Notes: generated by a model from the sequence alone, not told the origin. A stretch of 64,000 nucleotides of DNA from Demequina sp. TMPB413 (GCF_020447105.2 NZ_CP096184.1:1240001-1304000); one strand, 5' to 3'. Positions 50,359 to 61,386 are shown, numbered from the stretch's first letter. Numbers and translations are program-made.

Positions 50359-50707
50359 CGGTTTCCTCCTGGAGGGTGCCGGTCTGGTTGTTGACCACCG
50401 TCGTCCTGTCCTGGAACTTCTGGGCAACCGAGAGATTCCATATCCCCAAGCCGGATGTGGCCGCAGCGACAGCGACGGCGATTCCAGCGATCCACAACAC
50501 AAGGGATCTGCGCATTCCCGGTGGCCTACTTGGAGTTGGTTTCAGAGATGTCGCAGCTGTCTTCTCAGTCCACTCGGAGCCGCCCCAATACCGGAGCGCA
50601 GCCCCGGTCCGGTTCTGCGGGTCCGCGTACCATCCGGCAGGCAGAGGAGTCGGCGGGGCTTCTGGAAGCCCGTCGTTGGCCTCGGTGCTATCGCTCTGCT
50701 CGTTCAT
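50339..50707 (-). CDS. DUF2510 membrane protein
   Basis: 122 residues. The N-terminal DUF2510 domain (PAGWYADPQNRTGAALRYWGGSEWTE, seen as GWYADPQNRTGAALRYWGG) is a small Trp/Asp-rich fold of actinobacteria, followed by one helix (about 70-90) and a short polar tail. It is the first gene of a pair with the overlapping coiled-coil protein. Function unknown; DUF2510 proteins are often fused or linked to membrane proteins. Confidence 0.82.
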   Translation of the reverse strand: MNEQSDSTEANDGLPEAPPTPLPAGWYADPQNRTGAALRYWGGSEWTEKTAATSLKPTPSRPPGMRRSLVLWIAGIAVAVAAATSGLGIWNLSVAQKFQDRTTVVNNQTGTLQEETDELDAS

Positions 50708-50926
50708 CGTCTTCTCAACCTATCGGGCACGGGTGACAATGGCCGACGCGGGACTCGACCCCCGACGCGGACAGCGCGGCCGAATCACGCTCCGGGCAGC
50801 GCTGCGGCAGTAGCGTCAATGATCGGACTTCTTCGCTTGGCACTCGTCAGCGGAAGCCCCCCGCTTTTCCCGGACGGGGTTTGTGTTGATCATGTCGCGT
50901 CAGCGGCGCCTGCTAAGAATAGGCTC

Positions 50927-52897
50927 ATGAAAACAAAGGGAACCGAGAGCCCCTTCACAGATGTGTTGGCGCAAGCCCGGCACCTGCTCGCATTCGCGGT
51001 CGTCGAGTCTTTGGCCGAGGGCCTTCGCAAGGGATTTCACGACCCGGTGACGCTGAAGGAAGTGTTTCCAAGTGGTCCAATCGCGATCAGCGCCTCCGAC
51101 GCTGATCTGGTACTACTCGCCGACTTGTGCCAGGCGGACCTAGGGCAGATCAAGCGTCGGCTAGAGGCCTGCATGGAAGATACTCCTGAGAACCAAGTGG
51201 CCCTACCAAGCGCCTTCGAGAACGAGGTTGCTAACCGCGCCATGCGGATCGTGCGTGGGACGTCAACGGTGACCTCGGCGACACGGGGTCTGGCATCCAA
51301 GTTCGACCAGTCGCCAGTCGTCGTCAAGACATTGCTCGAGCGCAAGGTCGCGGCAGTTGGTCTCTCTGTACTCGCTGCGCGCGTGCGCGCTCACGCCCAA
51401 GATAGCCAAGTTTTGTATTGGTCGACGGTCGACGAGAGCCGCGAAACCGTCCAAGATTTGGCTTCCGAGTTCGCCGCTGTCGCGGAGGAATACAAGAAGG
51501 CGCTGACTCGTGTGGAGCCCCTCGTTGACGCCCTGAACAACAGTCGTGCCCGCAAGTACTTCACTGACTCAAGTGCGCTGGGAGCCATCCTCTGGGGCGT
51601 GAACGTTCAGGAGGTGATCGACTCCGGCGCATCGCGTCTCGCATCCGCCGCTGACTCGCTTTCCGATGTGACTCAAGGGTCTTCCGGAAATGCCATTCCG
51701 TCGATCCGCCGCAAGCACTTGATCAGCGACTCAGCTCGGATGGTTCGTTTCCTGATGGCGCAAGACGAGATCTATCGCGGTGCTGGCGTACGAGTCCGAT
51801 CCTGCAAGAAGGCTCTTGATACTGCAAGAGGCGACATCCGGGACCTTCATGAACTCTGCGATCAGTTTGCAGCGGCGCTCAACGCGATCGCGCACCTAGA
51901 TGAGGCCCACGCGCGGTTTGCGATGGCTCAGATGACGAGGAGCCCCACAACCGGCAGTCCCGCACCAGTCGCGTCTTTGGACACACCGTTCCGACTCGAT
52001 CGCGTTGAGAACGAAACTGAGACCGCCGTAGTCAAGGTGGCAATCACCATTCCGTCGATCGAGGAAGTGAGGAGCGCGGCCGCAGGTGTAAGTTCCGACG
52101 CATCCGTCAAGGCCCCCAGCGTTCAAGCCCTCAACTCCGCCTATGCCTCAGGCATCGCATCACTGGCCGTAGTAGCTCTCGCGCAGCTCGCGGAACACCA
52201 TGCCGATAGTGAGATAGTGCTGAATCTATGGGTGGACAGCGTTGATCCCAAGAATGGCCACGACCATCGTGTGTGTCTACTGAGCGTCGTCGTTGAAAGC
52301 AAGGAAGTCTCGACATGGCGCCTCGAACGCCTCGATGCGATCTCCTGCATCAGAGCGATTGGCGCCACAGTTTCAAGGGCCCCCGGCGAGAAGCGTCCCG
52401 TCAAGCCACTGGTGGACTTCGACAAGACTGACAAGAGATTCATCGACGGGCACCGCTTGATTGAATCCCTGGACAGCCGCACGAACCTCTTGGAACTCAA
52501 TCCCACCGAGTTCGAGCAACTCATCGAAAACCTCTTCGGCTCCATGGGACTCGACACCCACCTCACTCGCGCATCCCGTGATGGCGGCGTCGACTGCGTT
52601 GCATACGACCACCGCCCAGTGCTCGGCGGCAAGATCGTGATCCAGGCCAAGCGCTACGCAAAAATCGTCGGAGTCTCCGCCGTCCGCGACCTATATGGCG
52701 CGACCCACAATGAAGGCGCAACCAAGGGGATACTGGTCACGACGTCGCACTACGGCAAGGGCTCGTATGAGTTCGCATCGGGCAAACCGCTGGAGTTGAT
52801 CGACGGATCACAACTGCTCTACCTACTCCGAGAGCACCTCCACCTAGACGCCCGAATCCAGGTCCCGGAGTCGTGGATTGAGCCCGGGGAACAGTAG
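50927..52897 (+). CDS. Large Mrr-type restriction endonuclease-domain protein
   Basis: 656 residues. The C-terminal domain (about 530-650) is a canonical Mrr nuclease: LNPTEFEQLIENLFGSMGLD, RDGGVDCVAYD, GGKIVIQAKRYAKIVG (QAK) and NEGATKGILVTTSHYG. The first 520 residues are helical, coiled-coil-rich and unrecognised, with no membrane segment. Probably a type IV-like nuclease or defence effector with its own sensor. A TGCTAAGAAT extended -10 lies a few bases before ATG 50927, consistent with leaderless translation; no ribosome site is visible. Convergent with pheT. Confidence 0.8.
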   Translation: MKTKGTESPFTDVLAQARHLLAFAVVESLAEGLRKGFHDPVTLKEVFPSGPIAISASDADLVLLADLCQADLGQIKRRLEACMEDTPENQVALPSAFENEVANRAMRIVRGTSTVTSATRGLASKFDQSPVVVKTLLERKVAAVGLSVLAARVRAHAQDSQVLYWSTVDESRETVQDLASEFAAVAEEYKKALTRVEPLVDALNNSRARKYFTDSSALGAILWGVNVQEVIDSGASRLASAADSLSDVTQGSSGNAIPSIRRKHLISDSARMVRFLMAQDEIYRGAGVRVRSCKKALDTARGDIRDLHELCDQFAAALNAIAHLDEAHARFAMAQMTRSPTTGSPAPVASLDTPFRLDRVENETETAVVKVAITIPSIEEVRSAAAGVSSDASVKAPSVQALNSAYASGIASLAVVALAQLAEHHADSEIVLNLWVDSVDPKNGHDHRVCLLSVVVESKEVSTWRLERLDAISCIRAIGATVSRAPGEKRPVKPLVDFDKTDKRFIDGHRLIESLDSRTNLLELNPTEFEQLIENLFGSMGLDTHLTRASRDGGVDCVAYDHRPVLGGKIVIQAKRYAKIVGVSAVRDLYGATHNEGATKGILVTTSHYGKGSYEFASGKPLELIDGSQLLYLLREHLHLDARIQVPESWIEPGEQ

Positions 52898-52903
52898 TGA
52901 CCG

Positions 52904-55522
52904 CTATCGCAGCACCGCCCCGAGCTCACTTTCCGCCACCGCGATCACGGATTCTCGTACCGACAGCACTTCCTCGGTCGTCAGAGTGTGATCGGCCGCC
53001 CGCATTCGCACGTTCACGGCGACCGACTTCAGGCCCTCGCCCACCTGGGCGCCCGCGTACACGTCGAACACCCGCACGTCCTCCACCAGGTCGCCCCCAG
53101 CAGAACGCACCACGGCAACCAGCGCACCAGCCGTCACGGCATCCGGCACCACGAACGCGAAGTCCTCCTTCGCCAGCACCTGGCCTGACACGGCCTCCGC
53201 GGCCACAATCTGACCCTCGGTGAACGCGATGATGGGGTCCAGCAGCACCTGGAACGCGACCGACCTGGCCGGCAGGCCCAGCGTCTCGCAAACCTTGGGG
53301 TGCAGCTCGCCCGCGTGCGCGCACGGCGTGCCGTCCGGCAAAGCAAACACAGCCGCACGGCCGGGGTGCCACGGCGCATAAGAGTCGGCACTGCGCGTCA
53401 GGGACACCCCTGCAGCAGCCGCGACCGTCTCCACCAGCGCCAGAGCGTCGGACCACTCCCACGCCGCCGCAGGTTGGTTCCAACCGGCAGGCACACGCGA
53501 ACCACACAGCACACCAGCGACCATCCGCAGCTGCTCCGGCAGCGCGGCGTCCAGTTCCTTGAGCTCGACGTCAGTGACAGAGCCATCGACGGCAGGCAAC
53601 CCCGCCACGCCAGTCCCGGTGTCCAGGTACCCGCGGCCCACCTCGAACACGGCCACATCCTGCGCGCCGCGCCCCAGGTTGACGCGCACGGCGTCAAACA
53701 GCGTGAACAGCACGCGCGGGCGCAGCACCGGCTTCTCCCCCGCCAACGGATTCGCCAGCCGCACCAGCTTGCGCCGCTTGTCGTCGGCAGGCACCAGGCA
53801 CTCGTCCAGCCGCTCGGGCGCCATGAACGGGTACGTCAGCACCTCGGTGAGCCCAGCGTCGGCGAGCGACCTTGCCACCGAGCGGCGCACCTTCTGGCTG
53901 TGCGTCAGGCCGCGCCCAGGCGGGGCGACCGGCAGCACCGACGGCATCTCGGCGTAGCCCCGCAGCCGCGCCACCTCCTCGGCAAGGGTCACGGGCGCGT
54001 CAAGGTCAGGGCGCCACGTGGGCGGCGTCACGGTGAGTTCAGCGCCGGCTTCAAGCACAGCACAGCCGACGGCGCGCAGGGACTCCACCACCTCGCTGGC
54101 TGGGAAGTCCATGCCCACAATGCGCGACGGGAAGTCCACGTCCATGGTGATGGCAGTGCGCTCTGGCACGTCCACCACGTCCGTGTAGACGTCCTCGATC
54201 TCGCCCCCGCCGAACTCCTTCATGAGCCCCAGCGCGCGCTCGATTGCCACGGGCGCGAGCGCCGTGTCCACGCCTCGCTCGTAGCGCCGCGACGCCTCCG
54301 AGCCCAGCTTGTGACGCCGCGCCGTGCGCGCGATCGTGATGGGGTCCCAGTGCGCCGCCTCCAGCAGCACATCGGTGGTGGTCGCGGAGATCTCCGTCTC
54401 CAGCCCACCCATCACGCCGCCCATGCCCACCGGCCGCGCGCCGTGCCCGCCCAGCGAGTCGCACACCAGCAGGTCTTCCGGCGATAGCTCGCGCGTGACG
54501 TCGTCAAGAGTCACCAGAGTTTCACCGGCCGACGCCCTACGCACCACGATCGGCGCGTGCAGCGTGGCGAGGTCGTAGGCGTGCAGGGGGTGGCCCAGTT
54601 CCAGCATCACGTAGTTGGTGACGTCCACCGCGAGCGAGATGGAGCGCATTCCCGACTGCTCCAGGCGGCGCTTCATCCACGCGGGGCTGGGCGCGCCGGG
54701 GTTGAAGCCGCGCAGCACGCGCGCCGCGAAGCGGTCGCAGCCCGCCGTGCCGCGAATGGGCGCCTCGTCCTCAATCGAGACGGGGTAGGCGGACGACGCC
54801 GCGAAGGCCGAGTCGGCCGGGTCAAGTCCCGTACCGGTGACCTCAAGGGCGGCAGGATCGCGGAACGCGGCACCCGTCGAGTGCGAGTACTCGCGCGCAA
54901 TCCCCCTGATGGAGAAGCAATAGCCGCGATCGGGCGTGATAGTGACCTCGATGGTCTTCTCATCCAGCCCCAGCAACGCGATGGCGTCCTGCCCTGGCGC
55001 CAGGGCGTCGGCGTCGTACCCCAAGTCCTCGGAGGCACCAGAAGGCGACGCGAGCACGATGATCCCCGCGTGGTCCTCCCCCAGGCCCAGCTCCTTGGCG
55101 GAACAGATCATGCCGTCGGACCAGTGGCCGTACGTCTTGCGCCCGCCGATGGGGAACGGGCCTGGCAGCACGCCACCAGGGAGGATGCACACCACGTAGT
55201 CGCCCTCGACAAAGTTGTGGGCGCCACAGACGATGCCGCGGGATGCGGGCCAGTCCGTGCCGTGGTCGGGCTTGTGGCCGGGACCCGCAGGATCGTTGTG
55301 CTCGCCGACGTCCACGCGGCAGTAGTTGATGGTCTTGCCGTTGGACTGCTCCTCCTTGACGAGCGACAGCACGCGGCCCACCACCAGCGGACCGGTCACG
55401 GCGCCGCCGTGAATGCCCTCCTCCTCGAGCCCCACCTTCACCAGGGCGGCGGCAACCGCCTCGGGTGCGGGGTCAACAAGGTCGACGTACTCGGCCAGCC
55501 AATTCAGCGGAATCTTGGGCAT
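52904..55522 (-). CDS. pheT: Phenylalanyl-tRNA synthetase beta subunit
   Basis: 872 residues, full length. Order of domains is as expected: N-terminal EMAP/OB-fold tRNA-binding region (KEQSNGKTINYCRVDV), B3/4 editing region (RLEQSGMRSISLAVDVTNYVML, seen as MRSISLAVDVTNYVM), B5 domain and the C-terminal anticodon-binding FDX-ACB domain (VRMRAADHTLTTEEV). Forms the tetramer with PheS that charges tRNA-Phe. It overlaps nothing and starts 3 bp after pheS; the operon ends 6 bp from the convergent Mrr gene. Confidence 0.98.
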   Translation of the reverse strand: MPKIPLNWLAEYVDLVDPAPEAVAAALVKVGLEEEGIHGGAVTGPLVVGRVLSLVKEEQSNGKTINYCRVDVGEHNDPAGPGHKPDHGTDWPASRGIVCGAHNFVEGDYVVCILPGGVLPGPFPIGGRKTYGHWSDGMICSAKELGLGEDHAGIIVLASPSGASEDLGYDADALAPGQDAIALLGLDEKTIEVTITPDRGYCFSIRGIAREYSHSTGAAFRDPAALEVTGTGLDPADSAFAASSAYPVSIEDEAPIRGTAGCDRFAARVLRGFNPGAPSPAWMKRRLEQSGMRSISLAVDVTNYVMLELGHPLHAYDLATLHAPIVVRRASAGETLVTLDDVTRELSPEDLLVCDSLGGHGARPVGMGGVMGGLETEISATTTDVLLEAAHWDPITIARTARRHKLGSEASRRYERGVDTALAPVAIERALGLMKEFGGGEIEDVYTDVVDVPERTAITMDVDFPSRIVGMDFPASEVVESLRAVGCAVLEAGAELTVTPPTWRPDLDAPVTLAEEVARLRGYAEMPSVLPVAPPGRGLTHSQKVRRSVARSLADAGLTEVLTYPFMAPERLDECLVPADDKRRKLVRLANPLAGEKPVLRPRVLFTLFDAVRVNLGRGAQDVAVFEVGRGYLDTGTGVAGLPAVDGSVTDVELKELDAALPEQLRMVAGVLCGSRVPAGWNQPAAAWEWSDALALVETVAAAAGVSLTRSADSYAPWHPGRAAVFALPDGTPCAHAGELHPKVCETLGLPARSVAFQVLLDPIIAFTEGQIVAAEAVSGQVLAKEDFAFVVPDAVTAGALVAVVRSAGGDLVEDVRVFDVYAGAQVGEGLKSVAVNVRMRAADHTLTTEEVLSVRESVIAVAESELGAVLR

Positions 55523-55525
55523 GAC

Positions 55526-56686
<1,161 letters not shown>

Positions 56687-56760
56687 CTATCGACGGCGCG
56701 GGGCGGGGCGGTCACGGCTCACACGGAGCGGACGCACTCGGGGCTGCGGCGCGCGGGATC

Positions 56761-56819
56761 AGGCCCGGCGGTCCTCGCCGGGCCTACAGAAAGTAGCGGG
56801 CCGTGCTCACAGGCACCAT
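56761..56819 (-). promoter_or_regulatory. Possible leader peptide and hairpin upstream of pheST
   Basis: On the minus strand, a short frame MVPVSTARYFL (56819-56784) ends with TAG, and the hairpin AGGCCCGGCG-5-CGCCGGGCCT (56785-56761, 10-bp stem) begins within that stop codon. A Phe/Tyr-containing leader peptide immediately followed by a hairpin upstream of pheST is suggestive of attenuation. There is no U-run and no clear ribosome site, and the hairpin could instead just terminate the upstream gene. Confidence 0.35.
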
Positions 56820-56827
56820 GGTAGCCG

Positions 56828-57298
56828 CTACGTGTTGTTCGACAACAGCGCGATGACGGCCAGCAGGGCGATGAACGCCGCCACCGTGTTCACGATCGGC
56901 AGCGCGATGCGCAGCGCGCGCGGCATCTTGGGGTTCTTGGCCACAGGAATTCCCGTGAAGAACAGCACGAGCGACACGGGCACCATGAACCACGCAAACA
57001 CGAAGAGCACGAACGGCGCGAACAGCACGATGCGCTCCGGCAGGCCCACGTGGCCGCCCAGCTTGTAGACCTCTTCGCCTTGCCACTCGAAGCGCTGGAA
57101 ACCGGGCAGGTAGCCCCTCAGGGCCAGCCAGCCGTCGCCACCTTTACGCAGCGGAATTCGCCACCCGCCACGCTCGGGCCTGGCCCGCTGCCCGTTGATG
57201 AGCACCTTGGCGACGATGCCGAGCGCGCCGTCAACCTCGACCTTCGGCTTGGCGCCAGGGAGGTTGAGCACCACACGGTTGCTGGGAGTGTCCGTCAC
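56828..57298 (-). CDS. Membrane protein of unknown function
   Basis: 156 residues. The N-terminal soluble part (about 1-80, with VEVDGALGIVAKVLINGQRA and RKGGDGWLALRGYLPG) precedes two helices (about 90-115 and 130-152). No family recognised with certainty. Lies between the Cache-GGDEF gene and pheST on the same strand; a perfect hairpin follows its stop. Confidence 0.75.
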   Translation of the reverse strand: MTDTPSNRVVLNLPGAKPKVEVDGALGIVAKVLINGQRARPERGGWRIPLRKGGDGWLALRGYLPGFQRFEWQGEEVYKLGGHVGLPERIVLFAPFVLFVFAWFMVPVSLVLFFTGIPVAKNPKMPRALRIALPIVNTVAAFIALLAVIALLSNNT

Positions 57299-57340
57299 GG
57301 CGTTGAGGCTACCAGTGCCGCCGCGCGCCAGCGCTCACGC

Positions 57341-58888
57341 TCATATCGGGGACGTCGTGAGCGCGTAGGTATAGCCCTTCGCCACGGCCTTGCCGCGCAC
57401 CAGCGCCCTGTCGGCCGACGCGATGAGCACGCCGACGTCGTCCCCCACCATGTCGGTAGTCGCGTAGCCGGCCGTGACGCCCAGGTCCGGCCGCCCCGGG
57501 AACACGTCCGCGAGCGCTTCCGATACTGCCGTGCGGATGCGCTCCACCATCTGCTCAGCCTCGTCGTCTTGTGCTAGCAACAGCACCAGCAGAAACTCGT
57601 CGCCACCCCAGCGTGCGGCCAGGTCCCCCGCACGAATCTCCTGCAGCACTCGCGCGCCGACGGTCTGCAGAGCGCGATCCCCCTCGCCATGCCCCAAATC
57701 GTCATTGACGCTCTTGAAGTCATCGAGGTCCAACATGACAAACGCCGCGCCCGACTCGGTCCGGTCAGCGAACCTCAGCATCGATTCCGCCGCGGCGTCC
57801 ACGTGTCGCCTGTTGTACAGCCCCGTGAGGGCGTCGCGCTCGGCCCCGTTGCGCATCGCGATCATCGGGCTCCACAAGCGCGCCAACAAATAGCCCAGCG
57901 CGACCGTGAGGATCATCAGCCCTCCCATGACCCCGTCTAGGGTGTCCCGCAAACGGCCGTAGCCCTCGTTGAGTCCCTCCGCGGACGCGCGCACCTCCAC
58001 CACCCAGTCGACGCCGTATTCGCTCATGTCGCGATACACGGTGGCGAAGCCGCGTTCGAGGCCCATGGCGTCGGCGCCCTCCGGCGAAACGTCGGCGGCC
58101 GCAGAACCCGACCCGCGAGAAGCCACGATCGTTCCGTCGCCAGACGTCACCGCGATGGCTCCGTCGGCGCCGGCAGGAAGCGTGGACAGCGAGACGCGCA
58201 AGGGAGCGAGGGCGAGATCCGCCGAGACCACGGCCCCGACCGTGCCTTCAGGGTCGCGCAGCGCTAGCGACGCCCGCACCACGTCGGCGTCGGAGACGGG
58301 GTCGAAGACGGGGCCCGTCCACGCCAACTGCGCCGATGTGACGGCGGCCAGGTAGGTCTCCGTGCGCGTCGGGCCGAAGGTGAGGAGAGATGCCCCCGAG
58401 GAGATGATCTTGTGGTTCTCGTCGTACACGGACGTGGTCCGCGTCGCCACCGTGCCGTCGCCGTAGGTCACGACGTAGCTCACATACTCGCCGTACCGGC
58501 CCTCCGACCGCCTCAACTCGACGAAGTTGCCGTTGGCGTACGTCACCGACAGTGCGTCGGCAGCGACGATGTTGTCGAGTTCGGCGCTCAACATCGCGAG
58601 CAGTTCCTCGGTGTCTGGCTGGGAGACGCGCACATAGCGCGCCGTGTCCCCGACCGCATGGCCGACGCTCCTCATGGCGTTGACGACGCGCTCCTGGGAG
58701 ATGTCCGCCAGATACTCGATCGAGTCGCGTGCCGCATGGCTCGCTCCCCGATCTGCCGCGGCGCTACCCGCAATGAGCAGCACAAACTGGCCGACGACGA
58801 GCGCGACAACAAGCCCTGCCACTGTTGCGAGTCGCGTGGCGGGCTGAGATAGCCTGCGCTTCCACGCCGCCCTGCGCATGCCCCCCAT
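57341..58888 (-). CDS. Diguanylate cyclase with extracytoplasmic Cache-like sensor
   Basis: 515 residues. An N-terminal helix (about 22-45) precedes a large extracytoplasmic sensor (about 46-315) of dCACHE type, then a second helix (about 325-343) and a GGDEF domain. The active site is intact: VMLDLDDFKSVNDDLGHGEG and ARWGGDEFLLV. It should synthesise cyclic di-GMP in response to an external ligand. No EAL domain. An alternative start three codons later exists. Second c-di-GMP enzyme in the window. Confidence 0.92.
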   Translation of the reverse strand: MGGMRRAAWKRRLSQPATRLATVAGLVVALVVGQFVLLIAGSAAADRGASHAARDSIEYLADISQERVVNAMRSVGHAVGDTARYVRVSQPDTEELLAMLSAELDNIVAADALSVTYANGNFVELRRSEGRYGEYVSYVVTYGDGTVATRTTSVYDENHKIISSGASLLTFGPTRTETYLAAVTSAQLAWTGPVFDPVSDADVVRASLALRDPEGTVGAVVSADLALAPLRVSLSTLPAGADGAIAVTSGDGTIVASRGSGSAAADVSPEGADAMGLERGFATVYRDMSEYGVDWVVEVRASAEGLNEGYGRLRDTLDGVMGGLMILTVALGYLLARLWSPMIAMRNGAERDALTGLYNRRHVDAAAESMLRFADRTESGAAFVMLDLDDFKSVNDDLGHGEGDRALQTVGARVLQEIRAGDLAARWGGDEFLLVLLLAQDDEAEQMVERIRTAVSEALADVFPGRPDLGVTAGYATTDMVGDDVGVLIASADRALVRGKAVAKGYTYALTTSPI

Positions 58889-58939
58889 TGTGGGGGGTCC
58901 TGGGTGAGTTTTCCACGGAATGTGACAAGGTCCACGGGC

Positions 58940-59779
58940 TTACGCTCCGCGTCGAGACCCCCACGCCGACGCGTACAAACACACCGCTGCGGCCGTGCCG
59001 AGGTTGAGGCTTTCAGCCAGCCCAAAGATGGGGATTCTCACCACGTGATCTGCCAGGGACAACTCGTCGGCGCTGAGCCCCCACGCCTCGTTACCGAACA
59101 CCCACGCTGTCGGTCCGCCAAGGTCGGGCGCGCCGGGCGAACCCAACTCGCTCTCACCAGAGACATCGGCGGCCAAGACGGCCAAGCCTGCCTCACGCGT
59201 CAGGCTGATGGCTGCGGCGAGGGACTCGGCCCGCACCACGGGAAGGTGGAAGAGGCTGCCTGCAGTGGCCCTCACCACCTTGGGGTTGGTCGGGTCGACG
59301 CTGTCGCCGGCAAGCACGACGGCGTCGGCGCCTGCCGCGTCGGCAACCCGAATGGCGGCACCGGCATTGCCTGGATCGCGCACTTGGGACAAGATCGCGA
59401 CGAGCCGCGCAGTGGCGGGGAATTCGGCCAGCACGACGCTCGACGAGGCCACGGCGACAATGCCCTGGGCGTCGGGCGACAAGGCGTGCGCGACGTCGGA
59501 GGTGACAGGGTGCACGTAGAGGCCAGCGTCGAGGGCGGCGTCGGCGATCGCCGCGAGCGGTCCGCGAGTGGCGAGCGCGTCCTCAAGGACGTACACGTCC
59601 CTCACGTGTGCGGCACGGTGCGCCACGAGTTCGCGCACCGCCTGGGGCCCCTCCACGAGCACCTGGCCTGCACGCCGGCGTGCAGAACGCCCCGCCAGGG
59701 CTGCCACCTGCTTGACACGATCGGCCCGCGGATTCGCGAGTGTCGCTGAGAGGAGGCGCCCGACGGGGCGTTCTGTCAT
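58940..59779 (-). CDS. SpoU/TrmH-family RNA 2'-O-methyltransferase
   Basis: 279 residues. An N-terminal L30e-like substrate domain (about 18-95) is followed by the SpoU fold with its three motifs: SQVRDPGNAGAAIRVADAAG, TAWVFGNEAWGLS and RIPIFGLAESLNLGTAAAV. The trefoil-knot SAM site is complete. It probably methylates 23S rRNA, being linked to infC-rpmI-rplT as in many actinobacteria, but the target nucleotide is unknown. Begins 13 bp after rplT, so it is likely the last gene of that operon. Confidence 0.93.
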   Translation of the reverse strand: MTERPVGRLLSATLANPRADRVKQVAALAGRSARRRAGQVLVEGPQAVRELVAHRAAHVRDVYVLEDALATRGPLAAIADAALDAGLYVHPVTSDVAHALSPDAQGIVAVASSSVVLAEFPATARLVAILSQVRDPGNAGAAIRVADAAGADAVVLAGDSVDPTNPKVVRATAGSLFHLPVVRAESLAAAISLTREAGLAVLAADVSGESELGSPGAPDLGGPTAWVFGNEAWGLSADELSLADHVVRIPIFGLAESLNLGTAAAVCLYASAWGSRRGA

Positions 59780-59792
59780 GCCTGGTATCGCC

Positions 59793-60173
59793 TTACGCTG
59801 CGGGAGCGTTGACGTCGGCCGGCAGCGCCTTCTTGGCGATGTCGACCAGCTGCGCGAACGCAGCCTCGTCGCTCACGGCGAGCTCGGCGAGCATGCGACG
59901 GTCAACCTCAACCTCAGCGGCCTTGAGGCCCTGGATCAGACGGTTGTACGTCATGCCGTTCGCGCGGGCCGCAGCGTTGATGCGCTGGATCCACAGCTTG
60001 CGGAACTCGCCCTTGCGGGCACGACGGTCCCGGTACGAGTACATGAGCGAGTGGGTGACCTGCTCCTTTGCCTTGCGGTAAAGGCGTGAGCGCTGGCCCC
60101 GGTAACCGGATGCGCGCTCGAGGGTAGTGCGGCGCTTCTTCTGGGCGTTAACAGCCCGCTTGACGCGTGCCAT
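59793..60173 (-). CDS. rplT: 50S ribosomal protein L20
   Basis: 126 residues, full length. Starts [20 protein letters not shown] and contains [16 protein letters not shown] and [20 protein letters not shown], typical of L20. Binds 23S rRNA early in 50S assembly. 26 bp after rpmI in the infC-rpmI-rplT operon. Confidence 0.99.
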   Translation of the reverse strand: MARVKRAVNAQKKRRTTLERASGYRGQRSRLYRKAKEQVTHSLMYSYRDRRARKGEFRKLWIQRINAAARANGMTYNRLIQGLKAAEVEVDRRMLAELAVSDEAAFAQLVDIAKKALPADVNAPAA

Positions 60174-60199
60174 GGGGTACTCCTTGGTGTCTTAGGGGG

Positions 60200-60394
60200 C
60201 TACTTGCCCAGCAGCTTCTTGATCTTCTTGGCGTCGGCGCCCGGCAGGATGCCGTCGAGCGAGACGCGACGCTTGCGCGCTGACGTCTTCTCTTCAAACT
60301 TGTGCACGTTCATTGCCGAAGCGTGCTTCACCTTGCCGGTGCCGGTCAGCTTGAATCGCTTCTTGGCACCCGAGTGGGTCTTGTTCTTGGGCAC
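60200..60394 (-). CDS. rpmI: 50S ribosomal protein L35
   Basis: 64 residues: MPKNKTHSGAKKRFKLTGTG at the start, SARKRRVSLDGIL and KKIKKLLGK at the end, which is the standard L35 sequence. Second gene of the infC operon, 90 bp after infC. Confidence 0.99.
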   Translation of the reverse strand: MPKNKTHSGAKKRFKLTGTGKVKHASAMNVHKFEEKTSARKRRVSLDGILPGADAKKIKKLLGK

Positions 60395-60484
60395 GTTTGC
60401 CCTCCTTCACTTGAGCGTCTGGCCGCGCTGGTGAGCGCGACACACATTCCCCGGGCACGGTGACCCGGACATCTGATGCGAGGT

Positions 60485-61351
60485 TTACGCCTCGGCTGGA
60501 GCCTCTTTGCTAGCGGGCGCCTTTGGCTTTGCTGGTGCCTTGGCCTTCGCAGGAGCCTTCGGCTTTGCTGGGGCCTTCGCCTTCGCGGGGGCTTCGGCTG
60601 CTGCCGGTGCTTCCGCTTCTGCGTCTGCCGCAGCCGGTGCTTCAGCCTCGGTCGCAGCGTCGGTCTGAACCTCTGCCTCGGTCACGGCCTCCGACTCCTT
60701 TGCGGGAGCCTCGGCCTTGGCGGGAGCCTTAACCTCCGCGGGAGCGTCGGCTTCCTTCACCGACTCGCGCTCCGCACGCTCGGCGTCGTCAGCCTTCTTC
60801 TTGGCCTCGCGTGCCTTGCGCTGCTCTTCCTTGGCTTCCGCCTTCTTCTTCAGCGGACCAAGCACGAGCGACATGTTGCGTCCCTCTTGGCTAGGAAGGT
60901 TCTCGACCACAGCGAATTCCGCGACCTCGTCTGCCAGCTTCAGCAGGAGGCGCCTACCCATCTCGGGACGGGACTGCTCGCGACCACGGAACATGATGGT
61001 GACCTTGACCTTGTCGCCGCCCTTGAGGAAGCGAACAACGTGGCCCTTCTTGGTCTCGTAGTCATGCTCGTCGATTTTGAGACGGAACCGCATCTCTTTG
61101 ATCTCGGTGTTGGCTTGGTTACGACGCGCCTCGCGCGCCTTCACCGCCGCTTCATACTTGAACTTGCCGTAGTCCATAAGCTTCACGACGGGCGGACGCG
61201 AATTAGGAGCCACCTCGACCAGGTCGAGGTCTGACTCCTGAGCAAGCCGCATGGCATCCTCAATCCTGACGATGCCTACCTGCTCGCCCTGGGGGCCTAC
61301 CAGTCGGACCTCGGGGACTCGGATGCGTTCGTTGATGCGGGGCTCGTTGAT
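60485..61351 (-). CDS. infC: Translation initiation factor IF-3
   Basis: 288 residues. IF3-N ([37 protein letters not shown]) and IF3-C ([36 protein letters not shown]) are complete, followed by a long Ala/Lys/Pro/Glu-rich tail (about 195-288) typical of actinobacteria, so the tail DNA is repetitive. There is no ATG near the conserved N-terminus. AUC 61351 with AAGGAG five bases upstream, or AUU 61354, is the likely start, matching the rare infC start codon that allows autoregulation by IF3. Confidence 0.97.
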   Translation of the reverse strand: MNEPRINERIRVPEVRLVGPQGEQVGIVRIEDAMRLAQESDLDLVEVAPNSRPPVVKLMDYGKFKYEAAVKAREARRNQANTEIKEMRFRLKIDEHDYETKKGHVVRFLKGGDKVKVTIMFRGREQSRPEMGRRLLLKLADEVAEFAVVENLPSQEGRNMSLVLGPLKKKAEAKEEQRKAREAKKKADDAERAERESVKEADAPAEVKAPAKAEAPAKESEAVTEAEVQTDAATEAEAPAAADAEAEAPAAAEAPAKAKAPAKPKAPAKAKAPAKPKAPASKEAPAEA

Positions 61352-61386
61352 AATCGCTCCTTCGTTGACGTCAATGGGTTTCTGGC

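Noticed and set aside
53300-54487. 395-codon plus-strand frame
   Set aside because: Antisense to pheT, which is complete and strongly conserved; composition is rich in His/Arg/Gln as expected for a shadow.
60485-60720. Repeats in the end of infC considered as a separate repeat or CRISPR
   Set aside because: They are codon-phased Ala/Lys/Pro repeats of the IF3 tail; no equal spacers.
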